Assembly (NCBI GenBank): GCA_964570895.1
Contig: CAZMZD010000002.1
Span: 124,001 to 188,000, forward strand
DNA from: RGIG1918 sp964570895
Lineage (GTDB): Bacteria; Cyanobacteriota; Vampirovibrionia; Gastranaerophilales; Gastranaerophilaceae
Reading direction: 5' to 3'
DNA: 64,000 nucleotides
Below, in pieces: positions 12,901-27,900 of this stretch. A program made the position numbers and the translations under genes. Every line of letters begins with the position of its first letter. Position 1 is the stretch's first letter. A model generated the notes under the pieces. It was given only the letters and a program-made list of their open reading frames with translations, ran no database searches and had not been told where the DNA came from.

Positions 12901-15900
12901 CAGCTGCACCACTTTCGCTTGTTATTGTAAAGTTTTCAAGCGTTACATTTTTAATGGTTGCGCCATCGGTTGATGTGAACAGCCCGTTTGAGTGCGTTAA
13001 GTTTGAAATCGTGTGCCCTTGCCCATCAAATGTTCCGTCGTATTCTTTTATATCTGCCCAAGTTACACCTGATAAATCGATGTCTGCTGTTAAAATAACA
13101 CTTTCTCCGGCTTGAAGAGCAGCTAGGAGCCCTGAAGTATTCGAAACTTTAGTAAATGTAGCAGGCCCTGCTTTTTGTGTTATAGGATCTGTGTATGTTT
13201 GAAGATTAGAAAGTGATGTGGAAGTGGCGCCTGAAGCGGAATATCCTATATTTGAATTGTAGTAACAATCTGTGAGGGTTGGATATATGCTGCTTTCATA
13301 GTAAGCAAAACCGCTTGTATTGGTTGCGTCTGTGCAAGACATCGTTCCAAGTGCGTAGCAAGAAGTGAGTTTGGTGCCGCTGTTTCCAAGCGCCGCTGCG
13401 AACCCGCCAACATATTCGCTGTCTGAGCCCGTAACGCTGATTGCACCACTTGCATAACAGTAAGATTGATATCCTCCTGTTAAACCAATAAATCCGCCTA
13501 TATAGCTTGCGCCATCTTGTGTCACTGTCACATTGCCTGTTGCGTAGCAGTTTGTTTCGCTATTGCCGGTTCCTGTAAAACCGCCAATACAATATGAGCC
13601 GCCTGTTACGTTGCCTGTTGAGTAAGAGTTTAGGATTGTGCCTGCGTTATTTCCGACAAAGCCACCTACATTACTGTTATTATCAGAAGCTGTGACATTG
13701 CCTGTTGCAGAGCAATTTTTAACAGTGCCGTCACTTATCATACCTGCAAAACCGCCAATTTGCCCATAATAACTGCTGCTTGATGTGCCTTCAACGGTCG
13801 CAGAAGATGTTGAATTAGTTATTGTGCAATCTGTGGCATACCCCACAAGCCCGCCGAGATATGCAAAACCTGTGATTGAGCCGCCAACCACTTTAACGTC
13901 ATCAATTGCTGTGTTTTCTGCTTTGCTCACAAGTCCGCCTGCATACATACTGCCTTCGATATTAAAGTTTACTAAGGTTACATTTTTAATCATTGCACCA
14001 TCGGTTGACTCGAACAACCCTTCAGAGTAGCTCAAGTTGGATATCGTATACCCTTGCCCGTCAAATGTTCCGCTGTAATTTGAAATAGATGTCCAGCTTA
14101 CGCCCGATAAATCGATATCGTTTTGAAGGATGACATCTTTGTTGTTTTTGAGTGCTGTTTTAAGTTCAGCCGCAGTTTTAACAAATGCAATGTTGCCGGA
14201 GTCTATATTAGAATCCACATACACCCCATCAGTGCCGGTGGCGGTTTCCGCCCCTGTGATTTCCACAATGCTATCTGAAACATTGATGATATAAGCGCCT
14301 GTGGAGTTTTTGCCCACCAAGCCGCCAATCACATTTGCTTGAACATTGCCTGAAACTTGCGCGCCTTTGATGTTCAAAATGCCCGCTGTGCTTGCTGAAA
14401 CATCGCCAAGCAAACCGCCTGCGTAGCCTGTGCTTTCAATGTCCACATCTGAATTAATGTTCACAAGGTTCAATTTGTGTGCGCTTATGACATTTTTTGC
14501 GATTGCGCCTGCGTTTTTATCCCCTGCGGAAATTTTGCCTTCAAGTTTGATGTTTTGGATGGTCGTTTCTGCGGTGGTTTCAATTGTGTTTGCGATGATT
14601 GCGCTGCCTGAAATGTTCGCGTTTTCAAAGTTTAAGTTTTGAATGCTTGTGCCGCTGTATGAGTTAATTAGTGTGTTATTGAGGTTTGAAATTGTGAAGC
14701 CGTTACCTTCAATTGCGCCACTGTAGCTTGAAATTGTGCTCCAAGAGCCGCCATCTTTTGCGATATCGATGTCGCCTGATAAAATAACGTTTTTGCCTGC
14801 TTGCATTGCGCTTTGGAGTTCTGCCAAAGTGCCAACAACTTCGTAGTCTGCATATTTTGAATATGCGCTATCTCTTGCAATTGTGCCTGCTTCTTGAAGT
14901 TCGCGGATTTTATCCGTGTTTATGTATGTCGCGTCGTTTACGATTTGCCCGTTTGATGTCACGCCATCCACGCCGATTTGCTGATAGCCGTTTACTTTGA
15001 TTACGCCTGTTGCGCTTGGGGCTTGCGCTGTGCCTGAAGCCGTGATGTTCCAATTGCCTGCGCCTGCGCCCACTTCAAGAATTGATTTTTGGAAAGCGAG
15101 GTTGTCAAAGTCTTTAATATCATGAACGGCAGAAACTTCGCTTTGTGCCGGTGTTCCGCCATAGCCTATGCCATGGGTGTTTTGAACATTTGCATTTGTT
15201 TGGCTTGCAAAAGCGTAGTTTTCGAGGGTTAAAGCAGTGCCTAAGTCATATATGCAACCGATGAAACCGCCAAATGCGTCCCCTGCGCCACATTGATATG
15301 AAGTAATATTTTCGGTCGGCACATTAATGGCGCTTGTTGAAAATGCGTTTTTGATTGTTATATCTGTGCTAATTTCAACAAAGCCCACAAGCCCGCCTGC
15401 GTATGAGGAGGCCATAGCGTCTGTTGTGTTTTGTGCTAAACTTAAAACATCGACTGCACCTGTTGAATATACATTTGAAATGGTTGTGTTTCTGCTGATA
15501 GAGCCCACAAGTCCGCCTGCGGCGTGCCACAAACCATCTAATTCATTGCCTTTTAATGTTACTGCGCTTGTTGAATATGAATTATAAATTTCGCCTTGGA
15601 ATACGCCCGCAAGCCCGCCAGCGTTGAAGTAAGGCGCTGTAATAGGGTTATATCCGCCATTTCTTTCAACTCCGCCATAAGTGTTGTCAACTGTAATTGA
15701 GCCTGTTGAATATGAATTTTTGATGATTGTGCCCGTTGTGGATGATTGGCCAATACCCACAAGCCCGCCTGCACTTCCGATAGAGAAAATCTCGCCGGAG
15801 TTTGATACGTTTATGAATTCTGTGTCAAGCGAAATGCCTGCAATCCCCGCCGCAGTGCCTGCCATAGAGCAATCTGAAGCAATCGCTGATTGTATTTCGT

Positions 15901-18900
15901 CAAGAGTCATTGCAGCAACGCCATCTGCCTCTGCCCCTGCAACGGCGCCTGTCGTTAAATCTGAATTATATCCACAGTTTGTGAATGAACCTTTATTATT
16001 ATAACCCGCAAGTGCCCCGCATTTGCTTGAATCAGTGTTAGTTACGCTTGACCCTTTATAATATGAATCAGTAATTGTTGCATAGTTATACCCCACAAGC
16101 CCGCCTGTATAATTGCTAGATGAGTTTGAAACAGTGCCTGAAGCGTATGAGTTTGTAATTGTGCTAGAAGCACTCCCCACAAGCCCGCCTGTGTATGCGT
16201 ATGAGCTTGTGCTAGTGCAAGTGACATTTCCTGTAGCGTAGCTGTTTGTGATTGTGCCATCAGATTGATACCCCACAAGCCCACCTGTGTAGTCGTTTGA
16301 GCTTGTAACAGCAGCGGATGATGAGCTGTTTGAGATTGTGCCGGAAGTATACCCTACAAGCCCGCCTGTGTAGCTTGATGTGCTTGAAACCGTGCCGCCC
16401 ACTACATGCACATTTTCTATTGTTGTATCGCCTGTGCAGCCCACAAGTGCGCCTGTGTATTTATCGTCCCCTGTGATGTTAAAGTTTTCAAGAGTTACAT
16501 TTTTAATCACGGCGCCGGAGGCAGTTGAGGTGAATAAGCCTTCAGAGTAGCTCAAGTTTGAAATCTTGTGCCCTGCACCATCGAATGTGCCGGAGTAGTA
16601 CGTGATATCTGCCCATGTGACACCTGATAAGTCGATGTTTTGAGTTAAACGCACATTTTCGTTATTTTGAAGTGCATTGAGGAGCTCTGCCCCTGTGGAA
16701 ACTTCAGTATATGTTGGTTTTTGAACGGCTGAAATTGCCTTTGCAAGCTCGGTTTCTGTCATTGCAGAAACACCGTCAATTTCTTTTCCTCCCACGGCGC
16801 CGATTGAGCTTAGGGCGGAATTATACCCGCAGTTGCTGATGGTGCTCTCGTTGTTAAACCCGATAAATGCACTAGGGGTGCCTGATGTCGTGCTTGTAAC
16901 GCTTGAGCCTGTGTAGTAACAATCTGTAATTACAACTGCGCCACCATTTGCAAACCCTATAAGTCCGCCACTGCCTGGTCCTGAAACAGCACCTGAGGCA
17001 TAGCAGTTTGTGATTGTGGTGTATAATTTTGTGTATCCCACAAGCCCGCCTGTGTAGCTATCTGAACTTGTAACAGCAGCGGATGATGAGCTGTTTGAAA
17101 TTGTGCCGCCGGTGTGGCGCCCTGAAATACCGCCGGTGTAGCTATATTCGCTTGTGACCGTGCCGCCAACTACTTTCACATTTTTAACATCTGTGAAGCT
17201 TGCATAGCTTACAAGTGCGCCTGTGTATTTGTCGTCCCCTGTGATATTAAAGTTTTCAAGCGTTACATTTTTAATCACGGCGCCGGAGGCGGTTGAGGTG
17301 AATAAGCCTTCAGAATAAGTTAAGTTTGAAATCGTGTGCCCTTGCCCGTCAAATGTGCCTGCGTAGTCTGTGATATCAGCCCAAGTTACACCTTCAAGGT
17401 CAATGTCTGCCTCAAGTTTCACATTCCCCCCTGCTTGAAGGGCTTCTAAAAGTTCGCCTGCGGTTGACACTTTAGTAAACACAGGAACAGTTGCTTCTGC
17501 CATGCCTGTTGCGCTAACTGTGGCGGTTGAGTCTGCATTAAGCACTCTGCCCCCTGCGATGTTCCCCACAACGCCGGCTGCCACTTCCCCGCCTTTTACG
17601 GTGCCTGAAACTTTAACAGAGTCAATCACTGTGTTTGAGCCTGTCGCAGTTCCCACCAAACCGCCAAGCACTGCGTCTTTTGAGCCTGCAAGAACTTCAA
17701 TGTCTGCCGTAATGCATGAAATAGTGGCATTTGAAACATTGCCTGCAACAGAGCCAACGGAACCAGTGCCCACGATTTTGCCTGAAAGCTCTATGTTTGA
17801 GATTTTCCCGCCAACAACATTGTTTGCGATGATACCTGCATTTTCTTCAGAGGAGTATATTTCAACGTTTTCGAAGTTCAAGTTTGTGATTGTTGCGCCT
17901 GTGAGTGTTCCAATCAAAGTTTCGCCGAGGTTTTTAATTGTGTAGCCGTTGCCGTTGATTGTTCCTGTGTAACTGTCAACTGTTGTCCAGCCTGAAAGGT
18001 CAAGGTCGTCAAAAAGAAGGATGTTTCTGTTATCTTGAAGCGCTTGCATGAAGCTTTCCATATCTTTAACTAAAAGATAGCCATCAGATAACATCTCAAA
18101 CGCGTCTACGGAGATGTCTTCAAGGGTGACAGAAACGTTTGCGCCAATGCCTTCCGTGCCTGATATATTAGGAAGGTTTGGCGTGCCTTCCACTTTAAAG
18201 TTCCACGCAATTTCGCCAACGCCTGTGGATAGGATGTTTTTCACATTGTTAACATCGTTAAACCAGCTTATGTTGTGCGCTGCGGCGCTTGCTTCGCCAT
18301 TTGTGGTGGAGCCTTCGCCAAATGCGCCTGTGCCTTCTCTGTGTGCGCAGTTTTCAACGATGATATTTTGCGCAGAACCTGCAATTCCGCCCACTTTGCC
18401 GTTTGCGCTTGTGAGGTCTGCAGTTGAATATGAATTTACAACTTTTCCGCCTGTTGCGCTTCCAACGAGCCCGCCTGCGATTGTGTTGCTGTTTGCGATG
18501 TTAAATTCAGCGCTTGAATATGTGTTTGAGATTGTGACATTTGGGGTTGCGGATTCAGGGTTGAGCGCGGTGATTTTTTCTTGAAGCTCTGCGTTAGTGA
18601 GCGCCGTCACGCCGCTAGTTGCCGCTCTGCCCACTCCGCTCATTGTGTTTGCGCTGTTATATTCGCAAGAGGTGAGGCTTAAGTTTTGTTCTCTGCCCAC
18701 AAATGCGCCCACGTATTCAGCTTCACTGCTTGAAACTATGCCAAGGGCGAAGTTATTTGAGAGCACACCCATAGAATCTCCTGCAAAGCCGCCAACATAG
18801 CTTGTGCCCGTAACGTTGCCTGTTGAGTAGCTGTTTGTTACTCCGCCACCGTTATATCCCACAAGCCCGCCAACATAGCTTGTGCCCGTAACGTTGCCTG

Positions 18901-21900
18901 TAGCGTAGCAGTCGTGGATGTCATTAGTGTGAGTGCCTACAAGCCCGCCTGTGTAGTTTGCGCCTGAAACATCGCCGGATGAAGAGCAGTTTGAGATTAT
19001 ACTTGAATTGGCGTACCCCACAAGCCCGCCTGTATAATCGCCAGTGCTTGTAACCGTGGCAGATGATGAACTGTTTGTGATTTCTATATTATTAGCATAC
19101 CCAACAAGCCCACCAACATCGGCTGTGCCGGAAACCGTGCCACCAACAGCATGTACGTTGTTGATTGCTATGTTTTCTGCAGCGCCTGCAAGCGCACCAA
19201 TATCGCTTGTGCCCGTGATATTAAAATTGCTAAGAGTTAAGTTTTTAATCACGGCGCCGGAGGCAGTTGAGGTGAATAAGCCTTCTGAGTACGTGAGGTT
19301 TGAGATAGTGTACCCTTGCCCGTCAAATGTTCCTGAATAGAATTCGATATCTGCCCATTGAACGCCTGCGAGATCGATGTCTGCCGTTAAAACAACATCT
19401 CTGTTGTTTTGAAGCGCAGAAAGAAGTTCAGAAGCAGACGACACATTAGCAGGCATTGCGTTTTCAATTGTTGCAACTTTTTGGGCAAGTTCGGTCGAGG
19501 TAAATGTCATAACGTTTTCTGACCATTCATCTCCGACATCGCCGTTTGTTGTTAAGCCTTGTGCATAACCGCAACCACTGAAGTTAGTGGACACGATGCT
19601 GCTGTAACCTGCAATTGCTCCACATTTGCTTGAATTGATACAAGTTACACTTGAGCCTGCGTAGCAAGAATTTGTAACCGTTGCGGTGTTATACCCAATA
19701 AGCCCGCCGGTGTAGATAGACTCGTCAGATGAGTCTGTAGATGTATTTGTGACACTACCTGAAGCATAACAGTTTGTGATATAATAGTTTGTGATTGTTG
19801 CATTGTTAGAGCCAACAAGCCCGCCAATTCTATATTCGCCTTCGACGTCACCTGAAGCATAACAGTTTGTGATTGTTGCGGAATTACTTCCCACAAGCCC
19901 GCCAACAGTGCTTCCGCCAATAACCGTGGCTGATGATGAGCTGTTTGTTATTGTGCCATCAGATTGATACCCCACAAGCCCGCCGACAGAATCTGAGCCT
20001 GAAACAGAACCTGTAGTGTGGCTGTTTATGATTATACTTGAATCAGCACTCCCCACAAGCCCGCCAGCATAGTCGCAGCCTGAAACAGTGCCTTCAAATG
20101 AGCTGTTTGAGATCGTGCTGTCATCTGCATATCCAACCAAGCCACCTGCATTATTTGTACCGCCAAAAACGGTAACTGTGCTGTTTGTAACTTTGACATT
20201 ATTTATTGTTGAGTTTGTTGCCCTGAATGCAAGAGCGCCGACTGCGTCAATTGATGAATTGTCGGTGATTTGGAAGTTATCTAAAACTAAGTTTTCAATC
20301 GTTGCATTTTCTGCATAGGTGATTAAACCATGCCAATCATTTAAACCTGAAATAGTGTGCCCTTTGCCATCGAATGTGCCGCTGTATGTAATTTCAGGGT
20401 AGTCATACATTGCTATACCGGATAGGTCAATGTCGCTTGTTAAAATAATGTTTTCATTATTTTGAAGCGCAGTGAGGAGTTCGCTTGCCGTTGAAACTTG
20501 CGTTGCGCTTGATGTTGCAGTTGCGCCTCCAAGCCCTGAAACTTTGTTTTCAAGTGTGCTTAAGCTTGCGCCTTTAATGTTTTCGCCATAGATGAAATCT
20601 TGAATTATATTATCATTTTCAACATTATAGCTGTTTGCAACAAGAGCAGCATTGCCGTAAGAATATCCAACAAAACTGCTAACTTTTTCTGCCGAGTCAC
20701 AATTTAATGTAAGCGTTCCGTAAGCTAAGCAGTTTGATATTGTATAATTGCCGTAACTAAAAAAGCCATTGCCAATGAATCCGCCGACATAAGAAGCGTC
20801 ATCATCTACTACAACATTGCTTGTTGTATAACAAGATTTTATTGCTACGGTTTTAAAGCTGTTTGTTACGCCAATGAACCCGCCTGCGTTGTTTGAACAT
20901 ATAACTTCGCCTGTTGAGCTGCAATTTTCAATGTTTATTTTTGCAGGTTGATTAGAGCCGTCTCTGTCGCCACCAACAGTCCCGATAAGCCCGCCAGCGC
21001 CATTTTCGCCTGAAACAGCTGCAGAAGATGTGCTGTTTTTAATATTGCCGAGTTGTAAACGACCGATAAGTCCGCCTGTGTGGCTTGAGGTGCTTGAAAC
21101 TGTGCCGCCAACTACATGTACATTTTCAATAGTTGTTCCTATAGCATTGCTTGCAAGTGCACCGGTGTAGTCATCATCGCCTTCGATATCGAAGTTTTCA
21201 AGCGTTAAGTTTTTAATCGTTGCACCGGCGGTTGATGTAAACAAGCCTTCTGTGTAGCTCAAGTTTGAAATGGTAAAACCTGCGCCGTCAAGCGTTCCGC
21301 AGTAGTTTTCAATATCTGCCCAAGTTGCGCCTGATAAATCAATGTTTCCTGTGAGCACAACATTTTGATTGTTTCGAAGAGCTGTGAGAAGTTCGGCGCT
21401 TGTTGAAACTTGAACTGGTGTTCTATCTTGAATTGTTGCAACTTTGTTTGCAAGTTCAGTTGCTGACATTGCAGTGAAGCCTTCTTGTGCCTTGCCTTCT
21501 ATGGCATCAATAGACGCAGCAGAACTGTACCCGCAGTTGACAAATGTTACCAAGCCGCCTTCTACGCCAACAAAGTCGCCTGAAGTATCAGGACCTGTAT
21601 AATAGCAATTTGAAAGTGTAATAAAATGGCCGGTGGAACCAATAAATCTGCAACCAGAAGCGCTGCCTGAAACAAAAGAATTTACAACATCGCTGTAGTG
21701 TATAAAACCGATAAGCCCGCTGCCATTTGAAATAGTTGCGGAAGATGAACTGTTTGTGACCAATGATTCACTAAACAAACGCCCAACAAGCCCGCCTGCG
21801 GCGCAGTAGCTTGTGCCTGTCACTGTGCCGCCAACTACGTGCACATTTTCTATTATTGTGTAATTTGCAGAACTTGCGAGTGCGCCTGTGTCGCTGTCAT

Positions 21901-24900
21901 CGCCTGTGATATTAAAGTTTTCAAGAGTTACGTTTTTAATTGTTGCGCCGTAGGTTTGCGTGAACAGCCCTTCAGAGTAGCTCAAGTTAGATATTGTGTG
22001 CCCTGCGCCATCAAATGTGCCTGAATAGCCTGCGATATCTGCCCATTCGACGCCTGCGAGGTCAATATCATTTTGAAGAGTGATATCAACATTTGCATTC
22101 AATGCTGCAAGGAGTTCTTCTGCATTTGTGACGAGCCCTGTTGGAATTGTTGCATTTTGAATTTCAGCAATTTTTTCCGCAAGTTCAGATGATGTCATGG
22201 CAGTAACGCCAGATTTTGAACTCCCTGCAACAGCCCCTATTGTTAAATCTGAATTATATCCGCAGTTTGAAAGTGTTCCGTATGAACTACCTGCAATTGC
22301 GCCGATATATTTGCCTGAAGATGTGCTTGTTGTTGTAACGCTTGTGCCGGAGTAATATGAATTAGCAATTGTTGCATAATTATTCCCCACAAGCCCGCCT
22401 GTGTCGGTGCTTGAGCTTGAAACCGTGGCAGATGATGAGCTGTTTATGATTATGCCATAAGCTTGCCCCACAAGCCCGCCTGTGTATCTTGCCGTGCTTG
22501 AAACTGTGCCGCCTGATACGTGTACGTTTTCTATCCTTGTGTCTATTGCGTTGCTTGCAAGCACACCGGTGTAGTTGTCATCGCCCGTGATATTAAAGTT
22601 TTCTAATGTAACATTTTTAATCGTTGCGCCGTAGGTTTGCGTGAACAAGCCTTCGGAATATTCGAGGTTTGAAATCTTGTGCCCTGCGCCATCAAATGTG
22701 CCTGTGTACACTATATCAGCCCATTCAATGTCTGTGAGGTCAATGTCGTTTCCTAAAGTTACATCAAGGTTTGCGTTTAAGGCTTCCAAAAGCTCTTCGG
22801 CGTTTGTCACTATCCTTGCGCTATTTGTTGATGGCTCGCTTATCGCCACGTCATCTGTCACAACGCCTGCTATTCCGCCCATTTTCACTTCAAAACCGTT
22901 ATCAGACATTTTGCCTGTTGCGTATGAATTTTGCACTGTGCCGCGCGTGATATTGCCCACAACGCCGCCGAGAACCGCGTTTCCTGTGGCTGTGAGGGTG
23001 CTTGTGGACATTGAATTTGTGATTGTGACATCATCGCCTGTGCCCAAAATTCCGCCTGCGGTTTCGCTTGCTTTAATTGCGCCCGAGTTTTGAACCGCGA
23101 TTAATGACAAACCATTTGAGCCCACTGCCACAACGCCGCCTACAGTTGCGCCAGTTAAGTTGCCTGCGTAGGTTGAATTTTGAATTTTTCCGCCTTCTGC
23201 GCTTGCAAAAATGCCGCCTAGAGTGCTGTTTGCGCCTGTGATGTCTGCATTTTTAACAGAGATGTTTCTTGCGATGACATCAACCGCCGTGCCTGCGATG
23301 GAGCCGATTTTGCCTGTGTTTCCTGCGCTTGAGGTGATTTTTATATTATCGAGCGTGATTTTATCTAAAGTTGCGTTTGAAATTTCGCCCGCAAGAACGC
23401 CCGCCGTTTCGTTGTCTGTTGAAATTACGGCTTTTTGAATAGTGAGGTCTGAAACCAAGCCTCCTGAAATTGTGTTTGCAAGGGCGTTTTCTGTCGTCAC
23501 ATTTTTGAGGGTAAGTTCTTTGATTGTGGCGTTTTCGAGGGTGTCGAAGAGGCTTGTTGAAATGTTTGAGATAGAATAGCCGTTGCCGTTAATTGTGCCT
23601 GTGTAGTTTGAAATGGTTGACCAATTGAAGTTTTTGAGGTCAATGTCGCCCATGAGTAAAATGTTGTTGCCCGCTGCGAGGGCGTTTTGAAGTTGCCCTG
23701 CGGTTTTAACAAGGGCATAGCCGTCAACGATTGCCGCGATGGAGTCTGCATTTGCAGTTTCAGAGGATGTGAATGCCGCTGTGACATTGATTTTCCAAGT
23801 TTCTTTGGCGGAAGCCACTTTATCCGGCGCAGAGGTTGACTCTGCGTTTAAAATTGATGTTACGTTTTCAATGTTTTTGAACCATTCAACAGATTTTGCG
23901 CCATCGGCAGAGATTGTGATGGTGTTTTGAGGGGTTGTTGTTGGGGTGGTTGCGCCTTCGTTTGCCGCGTTTTCAATTGCTGCTTGAATGTTGGTAGTTT
24001 TTTGGGCAAGCACGGTTGAGGTCATTACGGTTACGCCAGATCTTCCGCTGCCGCCAACCGCGCCGATTGAGCTTAGCGCGGGATTGTAGCCACAGTTTCT
24101 GAAGGATGCCCCAGAGTACCCTGCAAATGCTCCACAATTGCTTGATGAAGTGTTGGTGACACTTGTGCCCGTGTAGTATGAATTAGTAACAGTTGCGGTG
24201 TTACAGCCCACAAGCCCACCGGTGTAACCTTTAGATGAATTTTGAACTGTTCCTGATGCGTAACAGTTTGTTATTACGCTAGAATTGTTTCCTACAAGCC
24301 CGCCTGTGTACCCGTTAGATGAACTTGTGCTGGTGCTGGTGCATGTAACATTTCCTGTGGTATAAGAATTTGAAATTTTTGAATTGTTTTCTGCGCGTCC
24401 AACGAGCCCGCCCACGTCGCCACTCGAGCTTGTAACATCACCTGTTGCGTAACAGTATGTGATTATGCTGGAAGAACTAGAAGCTTGCCCCACAAGCCCG
24501 CCTGTGTAGTATCCGCCAGAAACCGTGCCTGTAGCGTAGCTATTTGTAATTGCGCCTAAATTGTCTCCTACAAGCCCGCCTACCTTGCTCGAGCTTGTAA
24601 CATCACCTGTTGCGTAGCTGTATTCTATTGTGCTACGTTTAGAAGTGCCCCCCACAAGCCCACCTGTGTAGCTGTTACCTGAAACTGTGCCAGAAGCGTG
24701 AGAGTTTGTTATGGTACCGCCGGTAGTCCCCACAAGCCCGCCTACGTATTGATAACCTGAAACAGTGCCTGTAGAGTAGCTGTTTGTTATAGTACCGCCG
24801 GTAGTCCCCACAAGCCCGCCTACGTATTGATAACCTGAAACAGTGCCTGTAGAGTAGCTGTTTGAAATCGTGCCGCCTGACATATAGCCCACAAGCCCGC

Positions 24901-27900
24901 CTGTCTCGCCGTAGCCTGAAACGTCTGCTGATGAAGAGCTATTTTTAATGTTTGTGTAGCAAGAATAGCCTACAAGCCCGCCTGTGTTGTAACATGTAGC
25001 GGCATGTGTGATTGTTCCGCCTTTAATATGTACGTTATCAATTGTTGTGCAATCTGCTCTGTCTGCAAGTACACCAGTGTCACTGTCCTTGATTGCGATG
25101 GTAAAGTTTTCAAGCGTCACATTTTTAATCGTCGCGCTGTATATGTTTGCAAATAAGCCTCCAGTGTATTCAAGATTTGAAATCGTATGCCCTTGCCCAT
25201 CGAATGTTCCGGAGTATGCTATAATACTCCAATTTGTGTCAGATAAATCAATGTCATTTGTTAACACCACATCTTGATTATTTTGAAGCGCACTAAGGAG
25301 CTCGGCTCCGTTTGTTACGTATGCTGTTCCTAGATTTTGCAATGTTTCAATTTCAGAAATTTTGCCTGCAAGTATTGCTGAAGTCATTGAGCTCACGCCA
25401 TCTTCATTAGTGCTATTAACAGCCCCTATTGTTAAATCTGAATTGTAACCGCAGTTTGAAAAAGTAGCTAAATCAGAGCGTCCTACAAATGCCCCGCAGT
25501 AGTTTGAAGAAGTGCTTGTGACGCTTGTGCCCGTGTAGTATGAATTAGTAATTATTTCCCTACAATAGCCCACAAGCCCGCCTGTGCAATCGCCCGAGCT
25601 TGTAACTGTGCCTGAAGCGTGGCAGTTTGTAATTAGACCCGAAGCTATCCCCACAAGCCCGCCAACACAGTATGTGCCTGTGACAGCAGCTGATGATGAA
25701 CTGTTTGAAATTGCGCCATTGCTTTGCTGCCCAACAAGCCCGCCTGTGTAGTCCGATGTGCTTGAAACCGTTCCACCAGCTACATGTGCGTTGTTGATTA
25801 TTGTGTCATCTGCGTCGCTCACAAGTGCCCCTGTGCAGTTGTCATCACCTGTGATATTGAAGTTTTCGAGCGTTACGTTTTTAAGCACTGCGCCTTCAGC
25901 GGTTGATGTGAACAACCCTTCAGAGTAAGTTAAGTTTGAAATCGTGTGCCCTGCGCCATTAAATGTGCCTGTGTAGTTTTTAATATCAGCCCATTGAACA
26001 CCAGATAAATCAATGTCCCCTGTGAGCATAACGCTTTCATTATTTTGAAGAGCAGTAAGGAGTTTATCCGCTTCGCCTGCGCCAATTAAGGTGTAGGATA
26101 CGCCATTTATGATTTGTACGCCACCTGTTACGTTTGAATAAATGTCGCCGTTAATTGCGCCAATGCCTGAGCCTTCGCCAATAAATGCGTAGTTTTTGAG
26201 GGTGAAGGTGGTGCCTTCTGCTTCAATTGAGCCTATGAAACCGCCAATATTTGCACTTTCGCTTGAACTTGAAACAGTGCCTTGCGCGAAGACGTTTTCT
26301 ATTGTTTGAATGTTACCTTCTTCGCCTTCAATTTTGCCTATAAAACCGCCGAACGAGTATAAAGAATCGTCAACGGCCACGCTTCCAACGGAGTATGAAT
26401 TAGAGATAACAAAGTTATCTTTTGTAACGCCAATGAACCCGCCCGAGTTGCCAAAGTTGTCTGATGATTTATTAAAAACTGTGCCTTTTGAGATTGAATT
26501 TGTGATTTGGACGTTAGATATTGAGCCAACAAGCCCGCCCCTGTCACAACGGCCTGAGACTGCGCCTGAAGCGTATGCGTTATGGATTGTGCTTGAGAAC
26601 ACACCATTTTCGTATGTACCTTCAGCCACGCCAACGAGCCCGCCGGCTTCGCTGGAGTTCAAATCCCCAACTCTTCCTTCTGCGCGGACTGTGTCTAAGG
26701 AAGAGTTAATCAAATGTCCAACCAAACCGCCATTTATGCCGGCTGAATGTACATTCCCTGTTGCATAAGAATTTGAAATTCTTGAATTGTTGAGAGCTTC
26801 GCCAACAAGCCCACCCATAGTGCCGCTCATACCATGAACGGTGCCTGTTGCTTTAGCATTTGAGATTGTGGCGCTTGTGATTTTCCCCGCAATGCCACCC
26901 GCGGTTCCTGAACAACCAATATTCCCTGTTGCAGTTGCACCGGTAATGCTTCCTGCGGTCATTTCGCCAACAATACCACCCAAGCTGTTAAATTCACCTG
27001 AAACATTAACATCAGACTTCACAATTTTAAACGAAGTGTTAGAAGCAGAGCCCACAAGCCCGCCCACAGCATAATCGAATTGATTTGCGCTTTCGCCATA
27101 AATAGACCCCGAAACAGAAACATTCATAATTGTTGCGCCGTTAGACGAATTTGCAAGGGCGCCAATGTTTGTGTCGCTTCCTGTCCCTGTGATTGAAACA
27201 TTGCTTAAATTCAAATCTTGAACTGTGCCTTCAAGGTTGTTGATAAGCGCGCAATTTAGCCCTGTGATTGTTTTTCCGTTGCCGTTAATTGTGCCTTTGA
27301 AGTTGTCAATTGTTTCCCAACTGCTTAAATCAATGTTATCTGTTAAAGTGATTGTAATGCCTGCGTTATCTGCGCCAAGGAGCATTGCTTCTTTTAGTTG
27401 TTCCGCGGTTGAAACTTGAATTGTTTTTGCATAAAGCGCTTCAAAAATTGTTTCTTCCGTGATACCGAGCGCCGTGTTATTTGTGCTAAGCGCACCATTT
27501 ACCACAAGCGAAATAGTGTCTGCCGTTTTGTTTTCTTTAATTATTTCATTGAAAGTTGTTTTATTGTTGAAAGCAGAAGCGGCGGTTCTAGTGGCTTCGC
27601 CTGTGTAAGCCCCGTTTATGACTGCGTTTTCTGTTGTATAGTGAACATTATCAAGCGCAAGTGTAGCGTCTTCCGCAACTTGCGTTGCAGTGGCAGAAGT
27701 TGAAAATGCGTTTGTGACATTCACATTTGCGCCGGATGTAATTTCTCCAAGCATAGCGCTTGCAGCGGTGCCTGATAGTGTCCCGTTGAAGTATGAATTA
27801 TCAATTGATAAGTTGCCTGAAACTGTGTTTGCAAAAGCGTTTGTGGTGCCTGTGCCTGAAAGCGCGCCGTTTATAAACAAGTTTGAAACATATACGTCGC

